Shown in pieces: positions 24,624 through 33,316 of a stretch of 64,000 bases of DNA (within the stretch, counting starts at the first letter, position 1; each line of letters opens with the position of its first letter). The position numbers were made by a program, and so were the translations under genes. The DNA lies in assembly GCF_030209175.1 (NCBI RefSeq), contig NZ_JARVSM010000009.1:186001-250000 (forward strand). Direction: 5' to 3'. The notes under the pieces were generated by a model. That model worked only from the letters and a program-made list of their open reading frames with translations. It did no database searches and was not told the DNA's origin. Source of the stretch: Pseudomonas sp. efr-133-TYG-5. Its GTDB lineage: Bacteria > Pseudomonadota > Gammaproteobacteria > Pseudomonadales > Pseudomonadaceae.

Positions 24624-26717
24624 TCAATCCGGCTTGCCGTTGACCACACCCGCGGTGTTGTCCATCAGGCTCTTGGTCGCCGTTTGCAGGAACGCTTCAA
24701 GCTTGAGTTTCAATTCGGCGGTACGCGGTGCGTCCGCAATGATCTCGGCAGAAGGGTTCGCGCCCAGTTGGTACTGGTAGATCTTCGGCGCCATTTCCTT
24801 CTCTTTCGGCAGCACGAGGATCTGGTCGGCGGTGACGATGGCTGTGGTCTGCTCGCTGCCCGACGGCTTGATCACACCGAAACCGGTGTCGCCTGCCGGC
24901 AGGTTGAGCAAGTCGCGGCCCCAGCATTGATGACGCACTTCGCCACCCAGGCGGCCCATGATGGTCGGCACGATGTCGATCTGGGTGCCAACGGTATGGT
25001 CGCGGGTACCGAACTTCTCCTGGATGCCCGGTGCGATCATCAGCATCGGCACGTTGAAACGTCCCAGGTCCATTTCGGTGATCTGCCGCTCGTTGCCGAA
25101 GCCGTGGTCGCCGACGATGACGAACAGGGTTTCCTTGAAGTACGGCTCCTTGCGCGCCTTCTCGAAGAACTGGCCCAGTGCCCAGTCGGCGTAACGCATG
25201 GCTGTCAGGTGTTCATTGAGCGTCCCGCGATCGGTCACGCGCTCGACCGGCAAAGGCGTCGGCAGCGCATACGGCGTGTGGTTGGACAGGGTCTGCAGCA
25301 ACGCATAGAACGGCTTGCCGTTTTCGCGCGCCTTGAGCTCCACCAGGCCACGGTCGAACATGTCCTGGTCGGACACGCCCCAGGTCGGATCGGAGAACAC
25401 CGGGTTGACGAAGTCGTTACGGCCGACGAAGTTGGTCATGCCCTGGTTGCTGAAGAAACCCGACTGGTTGTCCCAGGCGAAATCGCCGTTGTAGACATAC
25501 ACATCGTCGTAGTTGCGGGCACTGAGCAGTTGCGGCAGGCCGGACAGCTTGTGGCTGCCTTCCGGGGTCTGCATCAGGTATTCGAAGCCTGGCAGGTTCG
25601 GGAAGCAGGCCATCGTGGCGAACATGCCCTGGTGGGTATGGGTGCCGTTGGAGAAGAAGCGGTCGAACAACAGGCCTTCCTTCGACAGTTTGTCGAGGTA
25701 CGGCGTGATGTTGCCCGGTGCGCCCAGAGCGCCCACCGAGTGACCGGCCATGCTTTCCATCAGGATCACGACGACGTTCTTGATCGGCAGGGTCTTGTCG
25801 GCCGGCGGCGTGTAGTCACGACGCACGGCAGCGATGTCGGTATCGACCAGTTTGTCGTCCGGCATCACCAGCATGTCGCGCACGACCTTCTGCGCCTGCT
25901 CCTGCGGCAAGGTGGCTTTCCAGATGTTGTCGCGATCTTCGCCCATGCGGTCCTTGGCGGCGGCGATCAGCGACAGCGTGCCGTTGAGGCCGAGCTGGTT
26001 GGCGAAGTTCGATTCGGTGGTGTAGACGTCACCCCAGCGCAGCGGCGGGCCCTGGCGCAGGGTGCCACGGGCGGCAACCACGCAGACCACCAGGCACAGC
26101 ACGAACACGGCCAGGCGCGCATACCACGGCGCCACTTGCCGGGTGCCGACATTGCCGCCACTGAACGGACCGCGCGGGCGGGTGGCCCGGTCGGCGCCCT
26201 TGAATGCCAGGGTCAGGATCAGCGTGCCCACGGCCCAGGCCAGCAGGTAGCGCACCACCGGGAAACCGTACCAGAGCATGCTCATCACGGTTTTCGGATC
26301 TTCCTTCACGTACTGGAACACCAGGCCGTTGAGGCGCTGGTGGAACTCGCGGTAGAAGTCCATCTCCATCAGGCCGAGGAACAGCGCGATGCTCGAAGCG
26401 ACGGTCAGCCACAGACGGAAGAAGCCCCGCGCCGCCATCGCACGGGCGCTGAACAACGCCAGCACCAGAGGCACGCAGAGGTACACCACCAGGCGCAGGT
26501 CGAAACGCAGGCCATTGGCGAAGGCTTCGAGGAAGGTCGAGGCCGGGGTATCGAGGATCATCTCGCGGTTGTAGACCAGCAGCGCGAGGCGCAGCACGGA
26601 AAACATCACCATCATGACCAGCGCGCACAGCAGCGTGTAGGCCAGATGCGATTTGACGGTCGGTTGCAGCAGGCGACTGGAAGATCGCTGCTGATTCAGG
26701 GCGTCCGGGTTTGCCAT
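24624..26717 (-). CDS. LTA synthase-like sulfatase-fold membrane enzyme
   Basis: 697 aa. Five N-terminal transmembrane helices (about residues 25-215) precede a large periplasmic alkaline-phosphatase-fold domain. LtaS-type metal and catalytic residues are visible: Glu in VVVILMESMAGHS, the nucleophilic Thr in FFSNGTHTHQGMFATM, and Asp-His in IVGDHGFGNERQ. In Gram-positives LtaS transfers glycerol phosphate; Gram-negative homologues such as OpgB decorate periplasmic glucans with phosphoglycerol. Which substrate is used here is unknown. The gene is monocistronic, ended by the bidirectional terminator. Confidence 0.88.
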   Translation of the reverse strand: MANPDALNQQRSSSRLLQPTVKSHLAYTLLCALVMMVMFSVLRLALLVYNREMILDTPASTFLEAFANGLRFDLRLVVYLCVPLVLALFSARAMAARGFFRLWLTVASSIALFLGLMEMDFYREFHQRLNGLVFQYVKEDPKTVMSMLWYGFPVVRYLLAWAVGTLILTLAFKGADRATRPRGPFSGGNVGTRQVAPWYARLAVFVLCLVVCVVAARGTLRQGPPLRWGDVYTTESNFANQLGLNGTLSLIAAAKDRMGEDRDNIWKATLPQEQAQKVVRDMLVMPDDKLVDTDIAAVRRDYTPPADKTLPIKNVVVILMESMAGHSVGALGAPGNITPYLDKLSKEGLLFDRFFSNGTHTHQGMFATMACFPNLPGFEYLMQTPEGSHKLSGLPQLLSARNYDDVYVYNGDFAWDNQSGFFSNQGMTNFVGRNDFVNPVFSDPTWGVSDQDMFDRGLVELKARENGKPFYALLQTLSNHTPYALPTPLPVERVTDRGTLNEHLTAMRYADWALGQFFEKARKEPYFKETLFVIVGDHGFGNERQITEMDLGRFNVPMLMIAPGIQEKFGTRDHTVGTQIDIVPTIMGRLGGEVRHQCWGRDLLNLPAGDTGFGVIKPSGSEQTTAIVTADQILVLPKEKEMAPKIYQYQLGANPSAEIIADAPRTAELKLKLEAFLQTATKSLMDNTAGVVNGKPD

Positions 26718-27031
26718 GTCGTTTTAGGACCCATTGGAAGTTGAAATTGCAGAAAATACAGCGGCGCCCTGCCCTCTGTTGGCCATTCCAGGCCCCGGGG
26801 CTTGCGCGGTGCGCAAATGTTGCACGATCACCGGCGGCATTGCCATTGATTACTGTTCTGCTGCCCGAGACTTTCATCCAGCGCCGGGCACCCGGACAGC
26901 TTGCAGACAGCGCGGGCGAATTGTCGGGAAGCGTTTGTGAAAATTTCGTCCAACGCATATCCGGAAACACAATAAAGCCGCAAGCAAAAACGCCCCGAAT
27001 CAATCGGGGCGTTCTGGCTTGAGCCTGCAGG
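26718..27031. other. Intergenic region upstream of the LtaS-like gene
   Basis: 314 nt between the start of the LtaS-like gene and the stop of the START-domain gene. It holds the terminator at 26986-27014; the remainder is presumably the sulfatase promoter, with no box I can assign. No gene seen. Confidence 0.5.
26986..27014 (-). terminator. Rho-independent terminator after START-domain gene
   Basis: AACGCCCCGATTGATTCGGG on the minus strand folds with the following GCG into a CGCCCCG/CGGGGCG stem and is followed by TTTTT. It begins 18 nt beyond the stop of the START-domain gene. Confidence 0.9.
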
Positions 27032-27637
27032 TTACTTTTCAGCGCGCTCTTTAAGGGCCTTGAGCGTATTGAACGGTGCATCGACGACGAACTTGTTGGC
27101 CACCATCGCCGGGACGCTGCCACCTGGCTCGGTGTGCACCTGATAGGTCACTTCGACCTGATCGCCCTTGGGCACGAACTTCCAGAAGCCCTTGACCTGG
27201 GCCACGCGGACGAAACCTTTCTCTTCGGGAATGTACTTCGGCACGCCGTCGAGATTGCGGGTCAGGCTGCCATCGGCGCCTTCGACGGTGGTGATATGCA
27301 GCACCGAGTCACGCGGCGTGACTGGCCATGGCGTATTGAACTGGGTGTAGGTCCAGCTCTGGTCACCCTCGTGCTTGAGCAGTTTCTGGCTCTTGCACTC
27401 ATGGATCCAGGCGCAGGCACCGGAGACGTCTTCCTGCAGGGCGCGCAATTTGGCGATGGTGGTCTTCATCAGGGTCACGCCCTGGTACGACTTGTAGTCC
27501 GAACCTGGCACTTCGCTGAGGGACACCTTGATGCCGTCCTCGTTCTTGGCGACTTTCCAGTCTTCTGCCTGGGCGGCCGTGGTGGCCAGCACAGCGGTCA
27601 AACCACACAACACAGCGATACGATGCAGCGAACCCAT
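27032..27637 (-). CDS. START domain-containing exported protein
   Basis: 201 aa. A signal peptide (MGSLHRIAVLCGLTAVLATT, cleavage after AQA) leads into a START/Bet v 1-like lipid-binding fold: EDWKVAKNEDGIKVSLSEVP, the WIHECKSQKLL segment, PWPVTPRDSVLH and GFWKFVPKGDQVEVTYQVH. This pattern is shared by a family of Pseudomonas periplasmic START proteins of unknown ligand. It follows the YkgJ-like gene by 41 nt on the same strand, likely one operon, and ends in a good terminator. Confidence 0.87.
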   Translation of the reverse strand: MGSLHRIAVLCGLTAVLATTAAQAEDWKVAKNEDGIKVSLSEVPGSDYKSYQGVTLMKTTIAKLRALQEDVSGACAWIHECKSQKLLKHEGDQSWTYTQFNTPWPVTPRDSVLHITTVEGADGSLTRNLDGVPKYIPEEKGFVRVAQVKGFWKFVPKGDQVEVTYQVHTEPGGSVPAMVANKFVVDAPFNTLKALKERAEK

Positions 27638-27678
27638 AGTCTTATTCCTTATTGTTGAAGTTCCGTTCGTTTGACACA

Positions 27679-27933
27679 TCACGCCGCCGTCATCTGCTCC
27701 CACCAGCCGATCAGCCTGATCGCTTCTTCCTGGCTGGAGCCGCAGACCTCGACGTCGGCCTTGAACCCTGAACAGACAGCAGGCCGTTCCGCTCGACCGA
27801 AAATGCTGCACAGGTTTTCGACCGAGAGTTGCACGCAACGTTCGCCGGCGGGTTTGCCATCAGGCATGCCGGGAATCGGCGAACTGATGGAAGGGGCAAT
27901 ACAACAGGCGCCACAGCCTTCACGGCATTTCAT
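27679..27933 (-). CDS. YkgJ family cysteine-cluster protein
   Basis: 84 aa. The N-terminal MKCREGCGACCIAPSISSPI and later CVQLSVENLCSIFG and PAVCSGF give the CxxC-CC-C-C pattern of the YkgJ family, thought to bind zinc or an Fe-S cluster. No function has been established. It is the first gene of a two-gene unit with the START-domain protein. Confidence 0.88.
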   Translation of the reverse strand: MKCREGCGACCIAPSISSPIPGMPDGKPAGERCVQLSVENLCSIFGRAERPAVCSGFKADVEVCGSSQEEAIRLIGWWEQMTAA

Positions 27934-28099
27934 GACGACGAGTTCCTCGCAACGGGCAATGTGTTAAAGGGACGCGGAACAGAGTAACCGCTAAAACGCT
28001 TGTTTCAAATTCCCTGAACCGGGGTTTTTCCGCAGAAAGCAAAGTGACTGACCAGTCGGCGACAAAGCGTCTGGTCCGCGGGTCACGGCAGGCGCGGAT

Positions 28100-28579
28100 T
28101 TATTGCTTGAATTCGAAATCGAGGGCCGCGCCTTCGACGTCGCGGCGTTCTTCGTTTCGCAACTGCAGCTGCATTTCGTTGCTCAGCAGACGGCCGTTGA
28201 GCTGGAACCCGCTGTTTTTCTCACCGAAAAACTGCGGCAGGATCGGCTCATGCTTGGGCAGCGGCACGGTGCCGACCGGCTTCAACTCCTGCACCATGTC
28301 CTTGGGCAGGCTGAGGTCGAGTTTGGCCGGCGGGAGTTTGGTTTTCACCACTTCGCTGGCCGGTTTCGACTTGGCGGCGATCGGCGCGCGCTTCTTCACC
28401 GGAGCGGCTTTCTTCTGCGCGGATTTATTCGCCGTGGCCGCTTTCTTCGCGCCCTGCGGTGGGTTGCCAGAGGCGGTGGCAGGCGGCTTTTCCTGAACGG
28501 CGGCTGCCATGACACCGGGCACAGGACCCATCATCAGTAAGCCAAACACAATCCATGCAGTAGGAAAAATCGCTTTCAT
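28100..28579 (-). CDS. Hypothetical exported Lys/Ala/Pro-rich protein
   Basis: 159 aa. ATG 28579 gives a signal-peptide-like start (MKAIFPTAWIVFGLLMMGPV) ending near VMAAA. A low-complexity Ala/Lys/Pro-rich linker (about residues 30-80) follows, then a more ordered C-terminal part (FFGEKNSGFQLNGRLLSNEM and NEERRDVEGAALDFEFKQ). It probably links an envelope-located C-terminal domain through a flexible basic segment. I do not recognise the family. It lies between the YkgJ and MocR genes with its own 78-nt upstream gap. Confidence 0.7.
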   Translation of the reverse strand: MKAIFPTAWIVFGLLMMGPVPGVMAAAVQEKPPATASGNPPQGAKKAATANKSAQKKAAPVKKRAPIAAKSKPASEVVKTKLPPAKLDLSLPKDMVQELKPVGTVPLPKHEPILPQFFGEKNSGFQLNGRLLSNEMQLQLRNEERRDVEGAALDFEFKQ

Positions 28580-28657
28580 GACCCCAACGACACTAACGGC
28601 AGAGGGCCATATGCTCGCCTGTTGAGCGCGGCATGACAAGCTCGGCGCTGCACCTGT

Positions 28658-30097
28658 TCAGAAACCGCCTGCCGTTTCCTGACACAGTTGGGTCGCCAGC
28701 AGCCCCAATGTCATCAACGCCCGCTCGGCTTCGCGATTCCACGGAATGCCGCAATTGAGGCGGATACAGTGGTTGAATTGCTCGGTATTACTGAAGATCA
28801 GCCCCGGGGCAATGCTGATGCCCTGCTGCAATGCCCGCACGTGCAATTCCTGGGTATTGACCCGTCCGGGCAGGCTGACCCAGAGGATGAAACCGCCGGT
28901 GGGACGAGTCATCTGGGTACCTTCCGGGAAGTACTGCTGCACCGCCAGTTGGAAGGCACTGAGATTTTTCCGATATTCCTGGCGGATGTAACGCAAATGC
29001 CGGTCGTAGCCGCCGTTTTCCAGGTACGCGGCGATTGCCATTTGCGTGACGCTGCAGGCCGAATGGGTGGTGAAGGTCTGCAGGCGCTGGATCTCTTGCT
29101 GATACTTGCCGGCAATCATCCAGCCGATGCGTACACCCGGCGAGAGGGTTTTGGAAAAGCTCGAGCAATAGATCACCCGGTCCAGTCGATCGTAGGCTTT
29201 CAGGGCCTTGGTCCGGCCCTGCTCGAACATCAGCTCGCCATAGATGTCGTCCTCGACGATCTGGATATCGAAATCCGACGCCAGGCGCAGCAGTTGTTTC
29301 TGCCGCTCTTCGGGCATGGTGCCGCCGAGCGGATTGCTCAGGCGGGTGGTCAATACCAGAGCCTTGATCGACCATTGGTTGGCCGCCAGTTGCAGCGCCT
29401 CCAGGCTCATGCCAGTGGCCGGGTCGCTGGGGATCTCGATGACTTTCAGGCCGAGCAGATCGGCCAGTTGCAGCAGACCGTAATAGGTTGGCGATTCGGC
29501 GGCGATCAGATCACCGGGGCGGGTCAGCACGCGCAGGGACATCTGCAGGGCGTCGACGCACCCATGGCTGATCACCACTTCCGAGGGATCGACCACCACT
29601 CCGGCATCGCGCATGCGGATCGCCACCTGGCGGCGCAACGGTTCGAAACCGGGGCTGAACATGTAACTGAAAGCGCGCGGACTGTGAAAGCGGGTGACCT
29701 TTGCCAGCTGCTGATGCAGCGCGCGCACCGGCAGGTAATCGACACTGGGTACGGCCGCGCCCAGCGGGAACACCCCTTCACGACGCGATTCGACCAGCAC
29801 CTGCTGGATGATGCTGCTGCGGGTGACCAGCCCCGGACGCTCGACGCGGGCGATGTCCGGCGTTGGCGCGGTCAGGGCCGGCGTCTGGTGCACATAGTAG
29901 CCGGATTGCGGCCGCGCCCGGATCAGCCCCTGATCCTCGAGGTTGGCGTACGCCTGCAACACCGTCGCATGGCTGACGTTGAGCTGCGAACTCATCTTGC
30001 GCACCGAAGGCACGCGCTCCCCCGGTTGGTAGACACCACGGCGAATGTCTTCGGCCAGTTGCTGAGCAATACGTTGGTAGAGCAAGAGATTGGTCAT
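28658..30097 (-). CDS. MocR-type PLP-dependent transcriptional regulator
   Basis: 479 aa. The N-terminal GntR winged helix (about 1-75) shows IRRGVYQPGERVPSVRKMS and VSHATVLQAYANLEDQGLI; the rest is a fold-type I aminotransferase domain with SYMFSPGFEPLRRQ, VVISHGCVDALQMSL, VEDDIYGEL (PLP-ring Asp) and CSSFSKTLSPGVRIGWM containing the PLP-binding lysine. MocR regulators sense aminated metabolites through PLP. No adjacent divergent target operon is obvious; the nearest is the OmpA operon downstream on the same strand direction. Confidence 0.92.
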   Translation of the reverse strand: MTNLLLYQRIAQQLAEDIRRGVYQPGERVPSVRKMSSQLNVSHATVLQAYANLEDQGLIRARPQSGYYVHQTPALTAPTPDIARVERPGLVTRSSIIQQVLVESRREGVFPLGAAVPSVDYLPVRALHQQLAKVTRFHSPRAFSYMFSPGFEPLRRQVAIRMRDAGVVVDPSEVVISHGCVDALQMSLRVLTRPGDLIAAESPTYYGLLQLADLLGLKVIEIPSDPATGMSLEALQLAANQWSIKALVLTTRLSNPLGGTMPEERQKQLLRLASDFDIQIVEDDIYGELMFEQGRTKALKAYDRLDRVIYCSSFSKTLSPGVRIGWMIAGKYQQEIQRLQTFTTHSACSVTQMAIAAYLENGGYDRHLRYIRQEYRKNLSAFQLAVQQYFPEGTQMTRPTGGFILWVSLPGRVNTQELHVRALQQGISIAPGLIFSNTEQFNHCIRLNCGIPWNREAERALMTLGLLATQLCQETAGGF

Positions 30098-30246
30098 GAC
30101 GCAGCACTCGATTTCACGGGCGTTTTATTCTTGTGTGAAACAATACCGGAACAGTTTAGAAGTGTACTGGGACAGTTGCCAGATTACTCGACCATACAGT
30201 GCAGTGTCAGCCACCACTGTAGGGTTTTGCGCACCAATCGACAGAC

Positions 30247-30279
30247 GTAAAAAAGCCCGGTGCTGCAGGGCAGCCCGGG
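30247..30279 (-). terminator. Rho-independent terminator after OmpA-like gene
   Basis: On the minus strand AGCCCGGGCTGCCCTGCAGC and ACCGGGCT form the stem and a run of six T (interrupted once afterwards) follows. It begins about 20 nt past the stop of the OmpA-like gene. Confidence 0.85.
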
Positions 30280-30300
30280 CTATTGCAGGCGCAGGCGATC

Positions 30301-31113
30301 TTAGCGGGCAGCGCCGAGCTGGCCCTTTTCGTCGGAGAAGACGATTTCCACTCGACGGTTCTGCGCCCGCCCACGCTCGGAAGCGTTGGCGTCCACCGGG
30401 TATTCGTCGCCGTAACCTTCCACCTGGATACGTTTGTCGTCGATACCGAGGTCCATCAGCACGTCGGCCACCGCCTGGGCGCGATCGCGGGACAGCTTGA
30501 GGTTTTCCTGCTTGCCGCCGGTGCTGTCGGTGTAGCCCTCGATGCGCACGACACGCTTGGGGTTCAGTTGCAGGAACTGGACGATCTTCAGCACGACGCG
30601 GTTGGCCGAATTCTTCAGCTCCGCCTCGCCGGTGTCGAACAGCACGTCGCCGAGGGTCATCACCAGGCCGCGATCGGTCTGGGTAGTGGCCAGGGCGACA
30701 ATCTGTTCCTCGAGCCATTTGCCCTGCTGCTGCACGCTCAGCAGTTTCGATTCGCGCAGCGCCAGTTGCAGGCGCTGACGTTCCAGTTCGAGTTTCGCCG
30801 CGCGCTCTTCGTTGAGCACCTGGTTGGTGTGCTCGCGGGCGATTTCGCTGTAGCGCTGGCTGAGGTAGGCGTAATGCACCACGTCCGAGCCGCTGCCCCA
30901 GTAGGTGGACAGGCGATCGGCGCGGGCCAGGGATTCGCCGGCACGGATCACGTCCTTGGGCGCGATGCGCAAGACGTTGGAGTCTTCCTTGACCTTCTGG
31001 AAGTCGCTGCCGGCCTGTTGCAGCGCGGCTTCGCTGTGCTGGCCGGCGCAACCGTAGAGGCCGGCGCAAGCGGCGATCAGCAAAGCACCGAGGGCGTTGG
31101 ACTTGAGGCTCAT
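30301..31113 (-). CDS. OmpA-family peptidoglycan-associated lipoprotein with N-terminal DUF4398-like region
   Basis: 270 aa. A lipoprotein signal peptide (LIAACAGLYGCAGQ, lipobox Cys22) is followed by a helical, coiled-coil-rich stretch (about 30-150: HTNQVLNEERAAKLELERQR) and a C-terminal OmpA/MotB domain (DVLFDTGEAELKNSA, IEGYTDSTGGKQENLKLSRD, VEGYGDEYPVDANASERGR, NRRVEIVF). The OmpA part binds meso-DAP peptidoglycan. Its ATG overlaps the TGA of the DUF4398 lipoprotein gene (ATGA), so the two are translationally coupled. Likely a stable outer-membrane-to-wall tether. Confidence 0.93.
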   Translation of the reverse strand: MSLKSNALGALLIAACAGLYGCAGQHSEAALQQAGSDFQKVKEDSNVLRIAPKDVIRAGESLARADRLSTYWGSGSDVVHYAYLSQRYSEIAREHTNQVLNEERAAKLELERQRLQLALRESKLLSVQQQGKWLEEQIVALATTQTDRGLVMTLGDVLFDTGEAELKNSANRVVLKIVQFLQLNPKRVVRIEGYTDSTGGKQENLKLSRDRAQAVADVLMDLGIDDKRIQVEGYGDEYPVDANASERGRAQNRRVEIVFSDEKGQLGAAR

Positions 31114-31466
31114 TGGGCATCTCCCAGTTGCTTGCGCAGACGGACGATGCGGGTGTTGAGGACGTTGAGCTGCTCCTCGCTCTTTTGCGTCAGCACCTTG
31201 GCCTCCGCCAGGCGCGCGTCGAGTTCGGCCTGCTCGGCACGCATGCGCGCATTCTTGAAGGACTGGTCAGCCATGTTGCCTTTGGCGCGGTTGAACTTGT
31301 CTTCGGCCAGTTTCATTTCCGGCACGTCATCGGCGCTGGCGCCCACGGCCTTGGCTTGCTCGAGGGCCTGCTCGGTCAGGCGCATTTGTTCAGTCGGTGC
31401 CGGATCGCTGGCGCAACCGGCCAGGGCCAGAACGGCCATGGCCGCGAAAAGAGGTCGAATACTCAC
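31110..31466 (-). CDS. DUF4398 lipoprotein
   Basis: 118 aa. LFAAMAVLALAGCASDP is a lipoprotein signal with lipobox Cys. The mature part is an almost continuous alpha-helical coiled coil (MRLTEQALEQAKAVGASADD to EEQLNVLNTRIVRLRKQLGD), as in DUF4398 proteins, which are regularly encoded next to OmpA-like lipoproteins. It probably pairs with the downstream OmpA-like protein, whose N-terminal region has the same character. The 3' end overlaps that gene by 4 nt; 9 nt separate it from the periplasmic binding protein upstream. Confidence 0.88.
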   Translation of the reverse strand: MSIRPLFAAMAVLALAGCASDPAPTEQMRLTEQALEQAKAVGASADDVPEMKLAEDKFNRAKGNMADQSFKNARMRAEQAELDARLAEAKVLTQKSEEQLNVLNTRIVRLRKQLGDAQ

Positions 31467-31475
31467 TAAGAATCC

Positions 31476-32306
31476 CTACTGTTTTGGGGCACTGACAGGT
31501 TGTTGCGGCTGTTGCTGCTGCGCCTTCCAGCGCTCGATGTTGCGTTGCAGCACGGCTTCCGTCAGTCCGGACGCGGGCAATTCTGTCATCTTTTTAGCAA
31601 GCTGTCCGCGCAACCACGGATCGTTGCAGGCCGAGTTGTGCGAAACCGCGAGGAACAGGCCGGGCCGGTCGATCGGTTGCTCGAAGGCCAGCAAGTCGTT
31701 GGCCATGCCCAGCGCCTGCGCGGCGGCCATGCCCGAGTAGCGCCCGGCGAGGACATATTCCACTTCGCCCAGGAGAAGTTTCTGAAAGGCCTGGGTCAGG
31801 TTTGCCGTACGGACCAGGGTCAATTGCTGCTCGGCGAAAGTGCCGAATGCCTGGGTCATTCGAGACTTTTCCGGCAAGCCGCCGGTATGGCCGTGCAGGT
31901 CCCGAGCCTCGCTGTAGACCAGGGCCGAGCCCTTGCGCGTCCACACCAGATAATCGTTTTCCAGCAGCGGCGGATGGATGTAATCGAGATTTTCCAGCTC
32001 ATTGAGGGTCAGCGGCGCGTCGGCCAGCATGTCCATGCGCCCGCTGCGCACTTCGTCGAGGGCCTGGGCGCGCTTGCCGGCATACAACAACTCGACCTTG
32101 ATCCCCAGGTCCTTGGCCACTTGCTGCAACAGCTCGGCACTGGCGCCAATCAGTTGCTTGGGATTCTGCGGGTCCTGCCACAGGTACGGCGGCGCGTCCG
32201 GGCTGCCGGTGACGACGAGGCGCTCGCATTTACCGGCGGCCACGGACAGTCCCGGCAACAGGGCCAGACCCAACAGCATCGAGCAGCGCAACCGGCGCAG
32301 ATCCAT
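31476..32306 (-). CDS. Periplasmic solute-binding protein (SBP family 3-like)
   Basis: 276 aa. A signal peptide (MLLGLALLPGLSVAAG) is followed by a bilobal binding-protein fold: LVVTGSPDAPPYLWQDPQNP, GASAELLQQVAKDLGIKVEL, GRMDMLADAPLTLNELENLD and LLLGEVEYVLAGRYSGMAAA. No ABC permease or ATPase is nearby; instead it heads an operon with two envelope lipoproteins, suggesting it is a sensor-like or orphan binding protein. The C-terminus is Gln/Pro-rich (QQQQPQQPVSAPKQ). Ligand unknown. Confidence 0.85.
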   Translation of the reverse strand: MDLRRLRCSMLLGLALLPGLSVAAGKCERLVVTGSPDAPPYLWQDPQNPKQLIGASAELLQQVAKDLGIKVELLYAGKRAQALDEVRSGRMDMLADAPLTLNELENLDYIHPPLLENDYLVWTRKGSALVYSEARDLHGHTGGLPEKSRMTQAFGTFAEQQLTLVRTANLTQAFQKLLLGEVEYVLAGRYSGMAAAQALGMANDLLAFEQPIDRPGLFLAVSHNSACNDPWLRGQLAKKMTELPASGLTEAVLQRNIERWKAQQQQPQQPVSAPKQ

Positions 32307-32335
32307 GGCGAAACGCTCCCACTCAAATCCGAGAC

Positions 32336-32365
32336 AAAAAAAAGCCCGACCAACAGGCCGGGCTC
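32336..32365 (-). terminator. Rho-independent terminator after etfA
   Basis: On the minus strand AGCCCGGCCTGTTGGTCGGG plus CT makes a stem of AGCCCG/CGGGCT type, followed by eight or more T. It starts 22 nt beyond the etfA stop. Confidence 0.9.
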
Positions 32366-32386
32366 TTTATAAGTGAAGCTGCCGGA

Positions 32387-33316
32387 TTAGACCAGCTTCT
32401 CCAGCTCAGGGACTGCTTCGAACAGATCCGCCACCAGGCCGTAATCGGCCACCTGGAAGATCGGCGCTTCTTCGTCCTTGTTGATCGCAACGATCACTTT
32501 GGAGTCTTTCATGCCGGCCAGGTGCTGGATCGCGCCGGAGATACCGACGGCGATGTACAGCTGTGGCGCAACGATCTTGCCGGTCTGACCGACCTGCATG
32601 TCGTTCGGCACGAAACCTGCGTCGACCGCGGCGCGCGAGGCACCGACGGCAGCGCCGAGCTTGTCGGCCAGGGCGTACAGGTGTTTGAAGTTGTCGCCGT
32701 TCTGCATGCCGCGGCCGCCGGATACGACGATCTTGGCAGCGGTCAGCTCAGGACGATCGGACTTGGCCAGTTCTTCGCTGACGAAGCTGGAAGTGCCGGC
32801 GTCGTGCGCAGCAGCAACCGCTTCAACGGCAGCCGAACCACCTTCAGCAGCAACCGGGTCGAAACCGGTGGCACGCACGGTGATCACCTTGATCGCGGCG
32901 GTCGACTGCACGGTAGCGATGGCGTTACCGGCGTAGATCGGACGCTTGAAGGTGTCGGCGCTTTCGACCGAGATGATCTCGGAGATCTGGTCGACGTCCA
33001 GCGCAGCGGCTACGCGCGGCAGGATGTTTTTGCCGTTGGACGTGGCGGCAGCCAGGATGTGGCTGTAGCCCTTGCCCAGCTCGGCAACCAGCGGCGCAAC
33101 GTTTTCCGGCAGCTGATGCGCGTAAGCGGCATTGTCAGCGTTGAGGACTTTGCTCACGCCTGCGATTTTCGCTGCGGCTTCAGCCACGGCGCCAGCGCCC
33201 TGACCTGCAACCAGAACGTGGATGTCGCCGCCGATTTTGGCCGCAGCAGCCACGGTGTTCAGCGTGGCCGGGGCCAGCACTTTGTTGTCGTGTTCAGCAA
33301 TAACCAAGATAGTCAT
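32387..33316 (-). CDS. etfA: Electron transfer flavoprotein alpha subunit
   Basis: 309 aa, standard EtfA length. The N-terminal domain starts MTILVIAEHDNKVLAPATLN; the C-terminal FAD-binding domain has IVVSGGRGMQNGDNFKHLYA, ALADKLGAAVGASRAAVDAG, QVGQTGKIVAPQLYIAVGIS and AIQHLAGMKDSKVIVAINKD. With EtfB it forms the heterodimer that takes electrons from acyl-CoA and other dehydrogenases and passes them to ETF-QO. ATG follows directly on the etfB stop. The partner oxidoreductase gene is divergent, 549 bp away from etfB. Confidence 0.98.
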   Translation of the reverse strand: MTILVIAEHDNKVLAPATLNTVAAAAKIGGDIHVLVAGQGAGAVAEAAAKIAGVSKVLNADNAAYAHQLPENVAPLVAELGKGYSHILAAATSNGKNILPRVAAALDVDQISEIISVESADTFKRPIYAGNAIATVQSTAAIKVITVRATGFDPVAAEGGSAAVEAVAAAHDAGTSSFVSEELAKSDRPELTAAKIVVSGGRGMQNGDNFKHLYALADKLGAAVGASRAAVDAGFVPNDMQVGQTGKIVAPQLYIAVGISGAIQHLAGMKDSKVIVAINKDEEAPIFQVADYGLVADLFEAVPELEKLV

